Source: Kluyvera intermedia (lineage in GTDB: Bacteria > Pseudomonadota > Gammaproteobacteria > Enterobacterales > Enterobacteriaceae). Taken from it: 64,000 nt of DNA. The stretch covers positions 39,722 to 103,721 of the forward strand of contig NZ_JAKCNS010000076.1 of NCBI RefSeq assembly GCF_021440345.1. Reading direction: 5' to 3'. Below are positions 56,269 to 64,000 of the stretch, piece after piece (position 1 is the stretch's first letter; the number at the start of each line of letters is the position of its first letter). The notes under the pieces are model-generated. The model was not told the DNA's origin. It saw only the letters and a list, made by a program, of their open reading frames with translations, and did not search any database. Made by a program: the position numbers and the translations under genes.

Positions 56269-57099
56269 ATGCAGAATATTACCGATTCCTGGTTCGTCCA
56301 GGGCATGATTAAAGCCACTTCTGACGCCTGGTTGAAAGGCTGGGACGAGCGTAACGGCGGCAACCTGACCCTGCGTCTGGACGAAGCCGACATCGCGCCA
56401 TTTGCCGCCGATTTCCACGCCAAACCACGCTATATCGCCCTGAGCCAGCCGATGCCAATGCTGGCTAATACGCCGTTTATCGTGACCGGCTCCGGTAAAT
56501 TCTTCCGTAACGTCCAGATCGACCCTGCCGCCAACCTCGGCGTAGTGAAAATCGATAGCGACGGTGCGGGCTACCATATTTTGTGGGGGCTGACTCACGA
56601 AGCGGTACCGACGTCCGAGCTGCCTGCACACTTCCTGTCACACTGTGAACGTATCAAGCTGACCGGCGGTAAAGACCGCGTGATCATGCACTGCCACGCC
56701 ACCAATCTGATCGCCTTGACCTACGTGCTGGAAAACGACAGCGCGCTGATTACCCGCAAACTGTGGGAAGGCAGTACCGAGTGTCTGGTGGTCTTCCCGG
56801 ACGGCGTGGGCATTCTGCCGTGGATGGTTCCAGGCACCGATGAAATCGGCCAGGCAACCGCAGTGTCCATGCAGCAGCACTCTCTGGTGCTGTGGCCGTT
56901 CCACGGCGTCTTTGGCAGCGGTCCAACGCTCGATGAAACTTTTGGCCTGATTGATACCGCCGAAAAATCTGCCGAAGTCCTGGTGAAGGTGTACTCAATG
57001 GGCGGCATGAAGCAGACCATCACTCAACAAGAACTGGTTGCCCTCGGCCAGCGCTTTGGCGTCACCCCGATGGCCAGCGCGTTAAACCTGTACAAGTAA
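56269..57099 (+). CDS. rhaD: L-rhamnulose-1-phosphate aldolase
   Basis: A 276-aa class II aldolase that splits L-rhamnulose-1-phosphate into dihydroxyacetone phosphate and L-lactaldehyde. Seen: catalytic E117 (TSELPAHF), zinc ligands H141 and H143 (MHCHATN) and the later His in WPFHGVFG, all at the E. coli positions. Cut off from rhaBA by the prophage; expression now needs readthrough from the phage right end or a local promoter. Coding sequence looks intact. Confidence 0.96.
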   Translation: MQNITDSWFVQGMIKATSDAWLKGWDERNGGNLTLRLDEADIAPFAADFHAKPRYIALSQPMPMLANTPFIVTGSGKFFRNVQIDPAANLGVVKIDSDGAGYHILWGLTHEAVPTSELPAHFLSHCERIKLTGGKDRVIMHCHATNLIALTYVLENDSALITRKLWEGSTECLVVFPDGVGILPWMVPGTDEIGQATAVSMQQHSLVLWPFHGVFGSGPTLDETFGLIDTAEKSAEVLVKVYSMGGMKQTITQQELVALGQRFGVTPMASALNLYK

Positions 57100-57112
57100 A
57101 AACGTCGCATAG

Positions 57113-57138
57113 CCCCTGCGGGCAACGCTCCGCAGGGG
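57113..57138. other. Stem-loop between rhaD and fucO
   Basis: CCCCTGCGG-GCAACGCT-CCGCAGGGG: 9-bp perfect stem without a T-run. Likely an mRNA stability or processing element that sets the relative rhaD/fucO levels. Confidence 0.65.
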
Positions 57139-57245
57139 AAAATTCTGTTACCTGCAAACCAGCTAACTCAAAACCGTGGAGCACAAGCCACCCCACAGGA
57201 TGAGGGAGGGCAGGATTTCACCAATAGGTATCAAGGAGAAACACC

Positions 57246-58394
57246 ATGAGTTTTATGTTAGCACTGCCAAAGATCAGCCTGCACGGCGCGGGCGCTATCG
57301 GCGATATGGTCAATCTGGTTGCCGGTAAGCAGTGGGGCAAGGCGCTGATCGTCACCGACGGCCAGCTCGTTAAGCTCGGTCTGCTGGATAGCCTGTTTAC
57401 CGCCCTGAGCGCGCATAACATGCCATACCATCTGTTCGACGAGGTTTTCCCAAACCCAACGGAAGAGCTGGTGCAGAAAGGCTATGCGGCCTATCAGGCT
57501 GAATCTTGCGACTATATCATCGCCTTCGGCGGCGGCAGCCCAATTGATACCGCAAAAGCAGTTAAGATCCTTACCGCTAACCCGGGCCCATCCACCGCCT
57601 ATTCAGGCGTAGGGAAAGTAGTCAACGCCGGGGTGCATCTGGTGGCTATCAACACCACCGCCGGTACCGCCGCAGAGATGACCAGCAACGCGGTAATCAT
57701 CGATACTGCACGTCAGGTTAAAGAAGTCATTATCGACGCCAACATCATCCCGGATATCGCAGTAGATGATGCCAGCGTCATGCTGGATATCCCGGCCTCC
57801 GTGACCGCCGCTACCGGTATGGATGCATTAACCCACGCGGTGGAAGCGTACGTTTCCGTCGGGGCGCACCCACTAACCGACGCCAACGCGCTGGAAGCCA
57901 TTCGCCTGATCACCCTGTGGCTGCCAAAAGCCGTGGATGACGGTCATAATCTGGAAGCGCGCGAGCAGATGGCGTTCGGTCAGTACCTGGCGGGAATGGC
58001 GTTTAACAGCGCCGGTCTGGGTTTAGTTCATGCGCTGGCGCATCAGCCGGGCGCAACCCATAACCTGCCGCACGGTGTCTGCAATGCTATTCTGCTGCCG
58101 GTTATTGAAAACTTTAACCGCCCTAACGCCGTCGCGCGTTTTGCCCGCATCGCGCAGGCTATGGGCGTCGATACCCGCAATATGAGTGATGAAACGGCCA
58201 GCATGGAAGCCATCAACGCTATCCGTCAGCTAAGCACTCGCGTGGGTATTCCGGAAGGCTTCAGCAAACTGGGTGTCACTAAAGCAGATATCGAAGGCTG
58301 GCTGGATAAAGCGCTGGCTGACCCGTGTGCGCCATGTAACCCACGCACCGCCAGTCGCGATGAAGTTCGCGAGCTATACCTGGAGGCATTATGA
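57246..58394 (+). CDS. fucO: Lactaldehyde reductase (iron-dependent alcohol dehydrogenase, FucO-like)
   Basis: A 382-aa group III alcohol dehydrogenase reducing the L-lactaldehyde made by RhaD to 1,2-propanediol with NADH. Seen: [10 protein letters not shown] cofactor loop near residue 97, [11 protein letters not shown], metal-ligand region [12 protein letters not shown] and [19 protein letters not shown] with its histidines. E. coli FucO (382-383 aa) is closely similar but lies in the fuc operon; here it is placed inside the rhamnose operon. AAGGAGA precedes the ATG. Overlaps rhaM by 4 bp. Confidence 0.93.
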   Translation: MSFMLALPKISLHGAGAIGDMVNLVAGKQWGKALIVTDGQLVKLGLLDSLFTALSAHNMPYHLFDEVFPNPTEELVQKGYAAYQAESCDYIIAFGGGSPIDTAKAVKILTANPGPSTAYSGVGKVVNAGVHLVAINTTAGTAAEMTSNAVIIDTARQVKEVIIDANIIPDIAVDDASVMLDIPASVTAATGMDALTHAVEAYVSVGAHPLTDANALEAIRLITLWLPKAVDDGHNLEAREQMAFGQYLAGMAFNSAGLGLVHALAHQPGATHNLPHGVCNAILLPVIENFNRPNAVARFARIAQAMGVDTRNMSDETASMEAINAIRQLSTRVGIPEGFSKLGVTKADIEGWLDKALADPCAPCNPRTASRDEVRELYLEAL

Positions 58395-58705
58395 TCCGCA
58401 AAGCCTTTGTGATGCAGGTTAACGCCAACGCACATGAAGAATATCAGCGGCGCCATAGCCCAATCTGGCCTGAACTCGAGTCTGTGCTGAAAGCGCACGG
58501 CGCGCACCACTACGCGATTTATCTTGATGAAGCGCGTAACTTGCTGTTTGCCACCGTTGAGATTGAGTCCGAAGAGCGCTGGAACGCGGTCGCCAATACC
58601 GAAGTATGTCAGCGTTGGTGGAAATACATGACCGACGTGATGCCCGCTAATCCGGACAACAGTCCTGTGAGCGCAGAGCTGAAAGAAGTGTTTTACCTGG
58701 CTTAA
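58391..58705 (+). CDS. rhaM: L-rhamnose mutarotase
   Basis: A 104-aa dimeric ferredoxin-like enzyme that interconverts the alpha and beta anomers of L-rhamnose for uptake and isomerisation. Seen: the catalytic-type [16 protein letters not shown] region, the [16 protein letters not shown] strand and the final WWKYMTDVM helix. Start overlaps the fucO stop (ATGA). A terminator ends the operon. Confidence 0.95.
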   Translation: MIRKAFVMQVNANAHEEYQRRHSPIWPELESVLKAHGAHHYAIYLDEARNLLFATVEIESEERWNAVANTEVCQRWWKYMTDVMPANPDNSPVSAELKEVFYLA

Positions 58706-58709
58706 CATC

Positions 58710-58737
58710 AAGCCTTCCCGTCCGGGAAGGCTTTTTT
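58710..58737 (+). terminator. rhaD-fucO-rhaM terminator
   Basis: AAGCCTTCCCG-TC-CGGGAAGGCTT with T6 just after rhaM. Confidence 0.9.
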
Positions 58738-58839
58738 CACTTCGCTCATTTTTCGATCTTTCTCCCACTTTTAAAAAAACCTATCGCAACCCCACTTCCT
58801 GCCATTGAAACCCGATTGCGTTGTGTTAACTTCCCTTCA

Positions 58840-58857
58840 AACTGGCATACGCCAGTT
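58840..58857. promoter_or_regulatory. Inverted repeat upstream of the GH4 gene
   Basis: AACTGGC-ATAC-GCCAGTT, 7-bp arms, 23 bp before the GH4 start. Possible operator for the GntR-type regulator of this locus or another repressor. Confidence 0.5.
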
Positions 58858-58879
58858 AAAATAACGGAGTGGGGTTAAC

Positions 58880-60187
58880 ATGAAAAAACTAAAAGTTGTC
58901 ACCGTTGGCGGGGGTTCAGGCTATACCCCAGAACTGATTGATGGATTCATTCGTCGTCATGACGAGTTGCCCGTCAGCGAATACTGGCTAGTCGATATCG
59001 AAGCAGGTGAAGAAAAGCTGGCAGTTGTCGGAGCGCTGGCGCAACGAATGGTTAAAAAGGCGGGTATCGATATGACCGTCCATCTGACGACCAACCTGCA
59101 GGAGGCGCTCGCCGGCGCAGATTTTGTCACCACGCAGATTCGCGTTGGGCAGCTTGCCGCACGCATTCAGGATGAGAAAATCCCGTTACGGTATGGCGTG
59201 TTAGGCCAGGAAACCACTGGGCCCGGCGGTTTTATGAAGGCCCAAAGAACCATCCCCGTGCTGCTGGATTTATGCCGAAACATGGAAACGCTTTGCCCGA
59301 ACGCCTGGCTCATTAACTTCACCAATCCGGCCGGCATCGTTACCGAAGCTATCGCAAAATACAGCCCGATTAAATCGTTAGGTATCTGTAGCGGCGCTAA
59401 CAGTATGATGCGCGATGTTGCTGCCGCATACGGTGTTGAGCGAGAAGATGTTTACGCACGAATTATCGGGCTAAATCATTTAATTTTCGCCGACCGGATT
59501 GCGGTTACAGGGCAGGATTTCACCGCCGATTTTATTGAAAAACTTGCTCAAGGTGTCGGTTCTAATACGTTGAAAAATATCCCCGACCTCGGCTTGCCCG
59601 CCGAGTTTATCCGCTCGCTGAAACTGTATCCCCTCTCCTATCTGAAGTACTTCTACATGAATCGGGAAATGGTGGAACATGAAATAAATGAACTTCAGCA
59701 TGGCGGGACGCGCGGCGAGCAGTCTCTGGTCATTGAAAAGTCGCTCTTTGAACTGTATCGCGACCCGAATCTCTGTGAAAAACCGGCGGCACTTTCCGCG
59801 CGCGGCGGCGCACTCTACTCCGATACCGCATGTTCGATCATTAGCGCAATTTACAACAACAAACGAGAAATACATGTCGTCAACGTGCCAAACCAGGGGA
59901 CAACACCAGATCTCCCCGATGATGCCGTGATAGAAACCAATGCGATGATTGACAGCCTTGGTGCTCATCCACTGGCATATGGCCGGCTGCCCACATCCGT
60001 CAGAGGGTTAATCCAAAGCGTAAAAGCCTTCGAAGAATTAACGGTCGAAGCCGCAATAACGGGAAATAAACAAACTGCGCTACTGGCACTTTCGGCCCAT
60101 CCATTAGTGCCATCAGTGGATATTGCCGAAAAAATACTTGCCGACTATTTGGCCGCCAACCGCGACTATTTACCGCAATATCAGTAA
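58880..60187 (+). CDS. 6-phospho-beta-glucosidase, GH4 (CelF/ChbF type)
   Basis: A 435-aa NAD+ and Mn2+-dependent GH4 hydrolase, cytoplasmic. Seen: N-terminal Rossmann motif VVTVGGGSGYTPELI, GQETTGPGGF, NFTNPAGIV, a cysteine for metal binding in GICSGAN (usually CN; here CS) and the histidine of GLNHL. It splits phosphorylated beta-glucosides imported by a PTS. The PTS IIC gene follows 27 bp later. The exact sugar (cellobiose, arbutin or other) is not defined by sequence. Confidence 0.88.
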   Translation: MKKLKVVTVGGGSGYTPELIDGFIRRHDELPVSEYWLVDIEAGEEKLAVVGALAQRMVKKAGIDMTVHLTTNLQEALAGADFVTTQIRVGQLAARIQDEKIPLRYGVLGQETTGPGGFMKAQRTIPVLLDLCRNMETLCPNAWLINFTNPAGIVTEAIAKYSPIKSLGICSGANSMMRDVAAAYGVEREDVYARIIGLNHLIFADRIAVTGQDFTADFIEKLAQGVGSNTLKNIPDLGLPAEFIRSLKLYPLSYLKYFYMNREMVEHEINELQHGGTRGEQSLVIEKSLFELYRDPNLCEKPAALSARGGALYSDTACSIISAIYNNKREIHVVNVPNQGTTPDLPDDAVIETNAMIDSLGAHPLAYGRLPTSVRGLIQSVKAFEELTVEAAITGNKQTALLALSAHPLVPSVDIAEKILADYLAANRDYLPQYQ

Positions 60188-60214
60188 ACGGAATACCTTA
60201 CTAAGGATAGTCCC

Positions 60215-61465
60215 ATGATCAAGTTCTTAGAGAGTCGTGTGGTACCTGTTTTAGTGAAAATTGGAGAAAATACGGTACTGGTCGCCGTGCGTAATGGAAT
60301 TACCTACACATTACCTTTTATTATCGCGGGCAGTATTTTTTTGATTGTCGCTAATCTGCCCATTCCCGGATGGCGTGAGCTATTAGGCAGCTTCAGCGAT
60401 ACACTTAGCGTACCGGTCAGTGTGACCTTTGGCGCAATTGGCCTGATCGCGGCCATTGGTATCAGCTACAACCTGGCCAAACAGCTCTCGCTGGATGGGA
60501 TGAGCTGCAGCTGTATCACCGTTGCCGTTTTTTTAATGGCACAACTGGACAGTCACTGGAAAATCAACGTCGATAATTTTGGCGCATCCGGGCTGTTCTC
60601 AGCCATTATTCTCTCCATTCTCACCGTGTATATCGTCCGCTTTTTTATTACCCACCATATCTATATCAAATTGCCTGACAGCGTTCCTCCTGCGGTGCTG
60701 CAGTCATTTATTAGCCTCATTCCCGCTGTCGTATGCCTGGTACTGGTGTGGTTTATCCGGGTGATTCTGAATTTTGACATCAATGCTTTTTTTACCCTCA
60801 TCCTCAGTCCGTTAGTGATGGGGCTTGATACCCTCCCGGGGATGCTGCTACTGGTCTTTTTAATCTCGCTGTTATGGTGCTGCGGTATTCATGGCACCAA
60901 TGTTCTTTCCGAGATAACCAGCCCTATTTTTTTAAAATTCATCGCCGAAAATACAGAAGCGTTCCTTGCGCATCAGCCGGTTCCGCATATCACAGCAGAA
61001 GGTTTCTATAACTTTTTTATCTGCTCGGGCGGCTCAGGGGCCACCATGGGACTGGTTCTGGCCATGATTGTCTCAAAAAGCCGGTATTATAAATCGCTGG
61101 GAAGGATGTCTATCGGGCCCGCCATATTCTGTATCAATGAGCCCGTCATTTTCGGTGTTCCCATGGTATTCAACCCACTAATGATGCTGCCCTTGATCAT
61201 CACACCGATGGTGCTGTGTACCTGCTCGTATCTGCTGATGGATTTTAATATTATTGCGCGGCCCGTCTTTCAGATCCCCTGGACGATGCCGCCGATTTTG
61301 AATGCCTACTTCGCCACGGCCGGTAACATTCCCGCAGCCATATGGTCGGGCTGCATGGTTATCATCTCAACGGTTATCTATTTCCCCTTCTTCAAAATGA
61401 TGGAAAAAAACCAGTTGGCGACAGAGGCAATAGAAGACGCCCGATTGAAAGAGGTTAACGCATAA
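60215..61465 (+). CDS. PTS lactose/cellobiose-type permease IIC, without own IIA/IIB
   Basis: A 416-aa integral membrane transporter of the Lac family of the phosphotransferase system. Seen: about ten hydrophobic segments, the IIC signature IHGTNVLSEITSPIFLKF, GGSGATMGL and the NEPVIFGVP motif that holds the conserved sugar-site Glu. No IIA or IIB gene is present in the window, so it must use components encoded elsewhere. A 16-bp palindrome overlaps its stop. Confidence 0.88.
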   Translation: MIKFLESRVVPVLVKIGENTVLVAVRNGITYTLPFIIAGSIFLIVANLPIPGWRELLGSFSDTLSVPVSVTFGAIGLIAAIGISYNLAKQLSLDGMSCSCITVAVFLMAQLDSHWKINVDNFGASGLFSAIILSILTVYIVRFFITHHIYIKLPDSVPPAVLQSFISLIPAVVCLVLVWFIRVILNFDINAFFTLILSPLVMGLDTLPGMLLLVFLISLLWCCGIHGTNVLSEITSPIFLKFIAENTEAFLAHQPVPHITAEGFYNFFICSGGSGATMGLVLAMIVSKSRYYKSLGRMSIGPAIFCINEPVIFGVPMVFNPLMMLPLIITPMVLCTCSYLLMDFNIIARPVFQIPWTMPPILNAYFATAGNIPAAIWSGCMVIISTVIYFPFFKMMEKNQLATEAIEDARLKEVNA

Positions 61466-61479
61466 TGACCATGGTCATT
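61464..61479. promoter_or_regulatory. 16-bp perfect palindrome, likely GntR/HutC operator
   Basis: AATGACCATGGTCATT overlaps the IIC stop and precedes the regulator gene. The TGACCATGGTCA core resembles operators of HutC-subfamily GntR proteins (TGGTC/GACCA type). Autoregulation is likely. Confidence 0.6.
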
Positions 61480-61503
61480 TAGAGAGCCATGATACACTGG
61501 ACG

Positions 61504-61541
61504 CTACTTCACCCTTGGCCGTGAAATCAATCGTGAAGTAG
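61504..61541. promoter_or_regulatory. Long inverted repeat before the regulator gene
   Basis: CTACTTCAC (61504-61512) and GTGAAGTAG (61533-61541), 9-bp arms, with an extra GTGAA in between. Could be a second operator or an mRNA leader hairpin. Confidence 0.45.
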
Positions 61542-61577
61542 TTCCCCGCTCTCTGGATGCCCACGGAAGAAACGAAA

Positions 61578-62306
61578 ATGACAGCTCGATATATCGAGAT
61601 AAAAAACAGCATAAAAGACGCTATTCTGGAAAAAAAATACGCCATTGGGGATAAAATCCCGTCTGAGCGCGAGCTGGCGGCCCAGTACAATGTCACGCGA
61701 GTGACATTACAGAAAGCGATGCATATCCTTGAGCAGGAAGGTTTTATTGAGCGAGTTCACGGTAAAGGGATGTTTGTTTCCCGCGTCCTGCAGGACAATG
61801 TCTTTATGCTCAATAACGGTAGCAGCAGCTCTATTCTGGGTTTCTCACGTGAATTTCAGCAGCAGGCAAAAGTCACTAGCCAGCTCATCGTAGCGCAAAT
61901 AATCCCCGCTCCCGCTTTCGTTGCCCAGCATCTTGGCCTTACCGGCAAACAGCCCGTTCATTATATCCGTCGCGTGCGCATGATTGATGGCGAGCCAGCA
62001 CTGGTTGAAGACTCATGGATAGATTGCGCCATTATCGATGTTATTGAGAATTCGGTACTGGAAAAGGGATCGCTGTACGAATATATCGAAATCAAAACGG
62101 GTAAGAAAATAAAATTCTATAACTCAGTGATTGAGGCTGACATTTTTGATGACACATTGGCTTCATTGCTGAATATTCCGGCCGGAAAGCCAATGTTAAA
62201 AGTGACTGGGGTAACAAAACTTGAAGACGGCACGCCGTTCAACTACTCCTGTAGCTACAACCGCGCAGATAAATTCAAGGTTAAAAATAGCTGGGTAGGA
62301 AAATAG
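61578..62306 (+). CDS. GntR-family (HutC subfamily) regulator
   Basis: A 242-aa regulator. Seen: N-terminal winged helix (YAIGDKIPSERELAAQYNVT RVTLQKAMHI-type) and a C-terminal UTRA effector domain (PVHYIRRVRMIDGEPALVED; LKVTGVTKLEDGTPFNYSCS). The UTRA domain binds sugar phosphates in relatives such as TreR and FrlR. It probably controls the GH4/IIC genes. I use the ATG at 61578 with GGAAG upstream; an ATG at 61557 is possible. Confidence 0.87.
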   Translation: MTARYIEIKNSIKDAILEKKYAIGDKIPSERELAAQYNVTRVTLQKAMHILEQEGFIERVHGKGMFVSRVLQDNVFMLNNGSSSSILGFSREFQQQAKVTSQLIVAQIIPAPAFVAQHLGLTGKQPVHYIRRVRMIDGEPALVEDSWIDCAIIDVIENSVLEKGSLYEYIEIKTGKKIKFYNSVIEADIFDDTLASLLNIPAGKPMLKVTGVTKLEDGTPFNYSCSYNRADKFKVKNSWVGK

Positions 62307-62330
62307 AAAACGCCCATCGCGGGCGTTTTC
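62306..62330. terminator. Bidirectional terminator between regulator and porin
   Basis: GAAAACGCCC-ATCGC-GGGCGTTTTC, 10-bp perfect stem between two convergent genes. Confidence 0.85.
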
Positions 62331-62343
62331 CTCACCACAATAA

Positions 62344-63738
62344 TTAGAAGAAGTATTTGAAGCGAACGCGTGCACCGTAGCGATCGTCAGATCCGGTACC
62401 ATTATGATTATCGCCATCGCTGTCCAGGATGGAGTAATACGCGCCGAGATAGATATTAAAGTTCTGCATATTCATAACATTCGCGAACTGATACGACGTG
62501 TGGAAAGTATGAATATCATACGTTCCTTCATCATTAATCCAGCAGTTGTTGTCGCACACAACGCCCGCATAGTCATCAATCTTGTTATGGGCGTAGATAT
62601 AACCCAACTCGAAGCGTTTCCACAGTACGTTAGCTCCTGCGGTGAAGTCTTGTTCATTGTCCGCATCGAGATAGGCAGTATTGGCGTTAATGACGACACC
62701 ATTATCCGGATCGTTCTTCAACCCGTTCCATGTCATGGTCAAGCCATAGCCCGTACGGTCGGACTGATCGATAAACTGTCCCTGGTTATTGGTATATCCG
62801 TAAGCGTTATTGATAACGTTGCTTTCCATACCGGCCGAAACGGTGAATTCATCCGTTGGCGACCACGCCACAACGGGGCGCAGGTAGATAACGTTTTTCT
62901 GCTGGTCAATATCGCGACCGTGATATTGATCATCCTGATACAGCGAAGTACCGTCTTCCATCAGAGTGTTTAGTTCAAAGTACCAGTTATCAAGCTGTTT
63001 ACTCATCAGGAAGTTGCCGCCAGAATCCGAACGACCGCGACCTTCTTTCATCATATAAATATAGCCGCTGCCATCATCATAGAGATCGTTCGCGGTATTT
63101 CCTGAATGTTCAACAAAGGTATCCTGGTTTAGCGGGAACATATCATAGGCTTCGAAACGGCCAACTTTAATTTTCCAGTCACTCTCTTTACCAAAGAAGA
63201 AGACCGAGTCATCGATATTGACCGAACCGGACAAATCGCCCAGCGGCTGCGCCGAGAATCCGGCATAATAGCCGTTATCTAATTTACGCACCCCGTCAAA
63301 ACCGAGAAGAATACGACCATTTATGTCCCATTTTTCATTAGTCGAATCGCTATTAGAGTCCGGATTCATCATCGCAAGTACACCCTTATTACTTGCCGCA
63401 TCCATGTTGAATTCCACGTCACCGTAGATTTTCAGATCGCCATAGCCTGAGAGCACCAGATTCGGTGTAGTGGCATTTTTCTTGGTTTCTTCCGCTGACG
63501 TCTGGGCATTCACCGGCGTATTACCTTGTGCGGCCTTAATTTCTTTAATTTCATTGGCCTGCTGTACCTGCAGATCCTGTACTTTCTGCTCGGCCTGATC
63601 GGCACGGCCTTCTGCTGCTTCCAGACGGGATTCTAACTGCTCCAGTCGCTGTTCCAACGTCATTTTCGTTGTTTTAGCGAAACCGGTATTGGCCACTAAT
63701 AATAATCCAATAGCGATAGCTAAGGTCGATTTATTCAT
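62344..63738 (-). CDS. Outer-membrane carbohydrate porin
   Basis: A 464-aa porin. Seen: signal peptide (MNKSTLAIAIGLLLVANTGFA), an N-terminal periplasmic coiled coil (about residues 27-65, EQRLEQLESRLEAAEGRADQ onward), then a beta-barrel with alternating strands and the aromatic C-terminal ending (VRFKYFF) needed for BAM insertion. Two cysteines (VCDNNCW) may form a loop disulfide. The coiled-coil start resembles sugar porins of the ScrY/RafY kind. Likely lets the beta-glucoside cross the outer membrane. AAGGAAAG precedes the start. Confidence 0.82.
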   Translation of the reverse strand: MNKSTLAIAIGLLLVANTGFAKTTKMTLEQRLEQLESRLEAAEGRADQAEQKVQDLQVQQANEIKEIKAAQGNTPVNAQTSAEETKKNATTPNLVLSGYGDLKIYGDVEFNMDAASNKGVLAMMNPDSNSDSTNEKWDINGRILLGFDGVRKLDNGYYAGFSAQPLGDLSGSVNIDDSVFFFGKESDWKIKVGRFEAYDMFPLNQDTFVEHSGNTANDLYDDGSGYIYMMKEGRGRSDSGGNFLMSKQLDNWYFELNTLMEDGTSLYQDDQYHGRDIDQQKNVIYLRPVVAWSPTDEFTVSAGMESNVINNAYGYTNNQGQFIDQSDRTGYGLTMTWNGLKNDPDNGVVINANTAYLDADNEQDFTAGANVLWKRFELGYIYAHNKIDDYAGVVCDNNCWINDEGTYDIHTFHTSYQFANVMNMQNFNIYLGAYYSILDSDGDNHNGTGSDDRYGARVRFKYFF

Positions 63739-63932
63739 TATTCACTTTCCTTGAAATAAAGAATACCCCAGAAATCTCAAGAGAGATCTCGTGTGCATTG
63801 ATATAATAGCGATGAATGTTTTTATTAATTAGCCATAAAACAAAATGTTAAGTTGCAAACAAACACAGTTTCAATCGGCATAGGCACATTAGCTAATAAA
63901 GTTTAGCGCGTAAACAACGGCAGTTTAAAGAT

Positions 63933-63948
63933 CGTGAGCGAGATAACA
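63933..63948. promoter_or_regulatory. Possible CRP site upstream of the porin gene
   Basis: CGTGA-GCGAGA-TAACA (on the other strand TGTTA-N6-TCACG), 8 of 10 half-site bases. It lies about 200 bp upstream of the porin start. The rest of 63739-64000 is AT-rich with no other gene visible. Confidence 0.4.
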
Positions 63949-64000
63949 TTGAAAGTGAAGAAAAGAAGAATGTCGACGTTAAATATTAATAAAGAATATT

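Overview
The window is chromosome from a member of the Enterobacteriaceae, near Escherichia, Citrobacter, Klebsiella and Enterobacter. The backbone genes (rpmE, priA, cytR, ftsN, hslVU, menA, rraA, pfkA, fieF, cpxPRA, yiiM, sodA, rhaT-rhaR-rhaS-rhaBAD-rhaM) match their E. coli K-12 counterparts closely in length and motifs and keep the K-12 relative order. It is not K-12-like throughout: a sucrose-type gene set sits beside rpmE, the K-12 block between rraA and pfkA (zapB-glpFKX-fpr-tpiA-cdh-sbp, from memory) is absent here, kdgT is absent between sodA and yiiM, and the rhamnose operon carries a lactaldehyde reductase gene.

Layout. 1-3205: a GH32 sucrose-6-phosphate hydrolase (3' end outside the window) and an oligosaccharide:H+ symporter, divergent from a CscR-like LacI repressor with two GTTAACGTTAAC-type operators. 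3204-3500: a compact small-gene unit with a CRP site, promoter, 26-codon ORF and terminator. 3497-11882: rpmE, then priA, cytR, ftsN, hslVU, menA, rraA. 11961-18317: pfkA, fieF, cpxP with its 3' sRNA CpxQ, cpxRA, yiiM, sodA. 18608-24433: rhaT, rhaR, rhaS, rhaB, rhaA.

24521-56138: a complete-looking Mu-like transposing prophage of 31,618 bp. It begins with TG, ends with CA and is flanked by the 5-bp target duplication ACCGA. It lies in the rhaA-rhaD intergenic region and separates rhaBA from rhaD-fucO-rhaM. From left to right it carries a CI-type repressor, Ner, transposase A, ATPase B, short early genes, a MazG-like protein, GemA, Mor, a membrane protein, a lysis region, terminase, portal, head genes with protease and nested scaffold, sheath and tube, a tail chaperone with a Mu-identical -2 frameshift site (GGGGGCGA), tape measure, baseplate, tail fibre and a Gin-type serine invertase. 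The fibre and fibre-assembly genes form an invertible cassette: a silent alternate fibre end and a 44-aa assembly-like gene lie inverted, bounded by related 26-bp sites that join in frame. One prophage gene, a TraR/DksA zinc finger, is broken by a single-base frameshift.

56269-58705: rhaD, fucO-like lactaldehyde reductase and rhaM. 58880-63738: a beta-glucoside-type locus with a GH4 phospho-glucosidase, a PTS IIC with no local IIA or IIB, a GntR/HutC regulator, and a convergent outer-membrane porin. The host part is thus mostly sugar uptake and catabolism plus core division, proteolysis and envelope-stress genes. I saw no tRNA, rRNA or CRISPR array.
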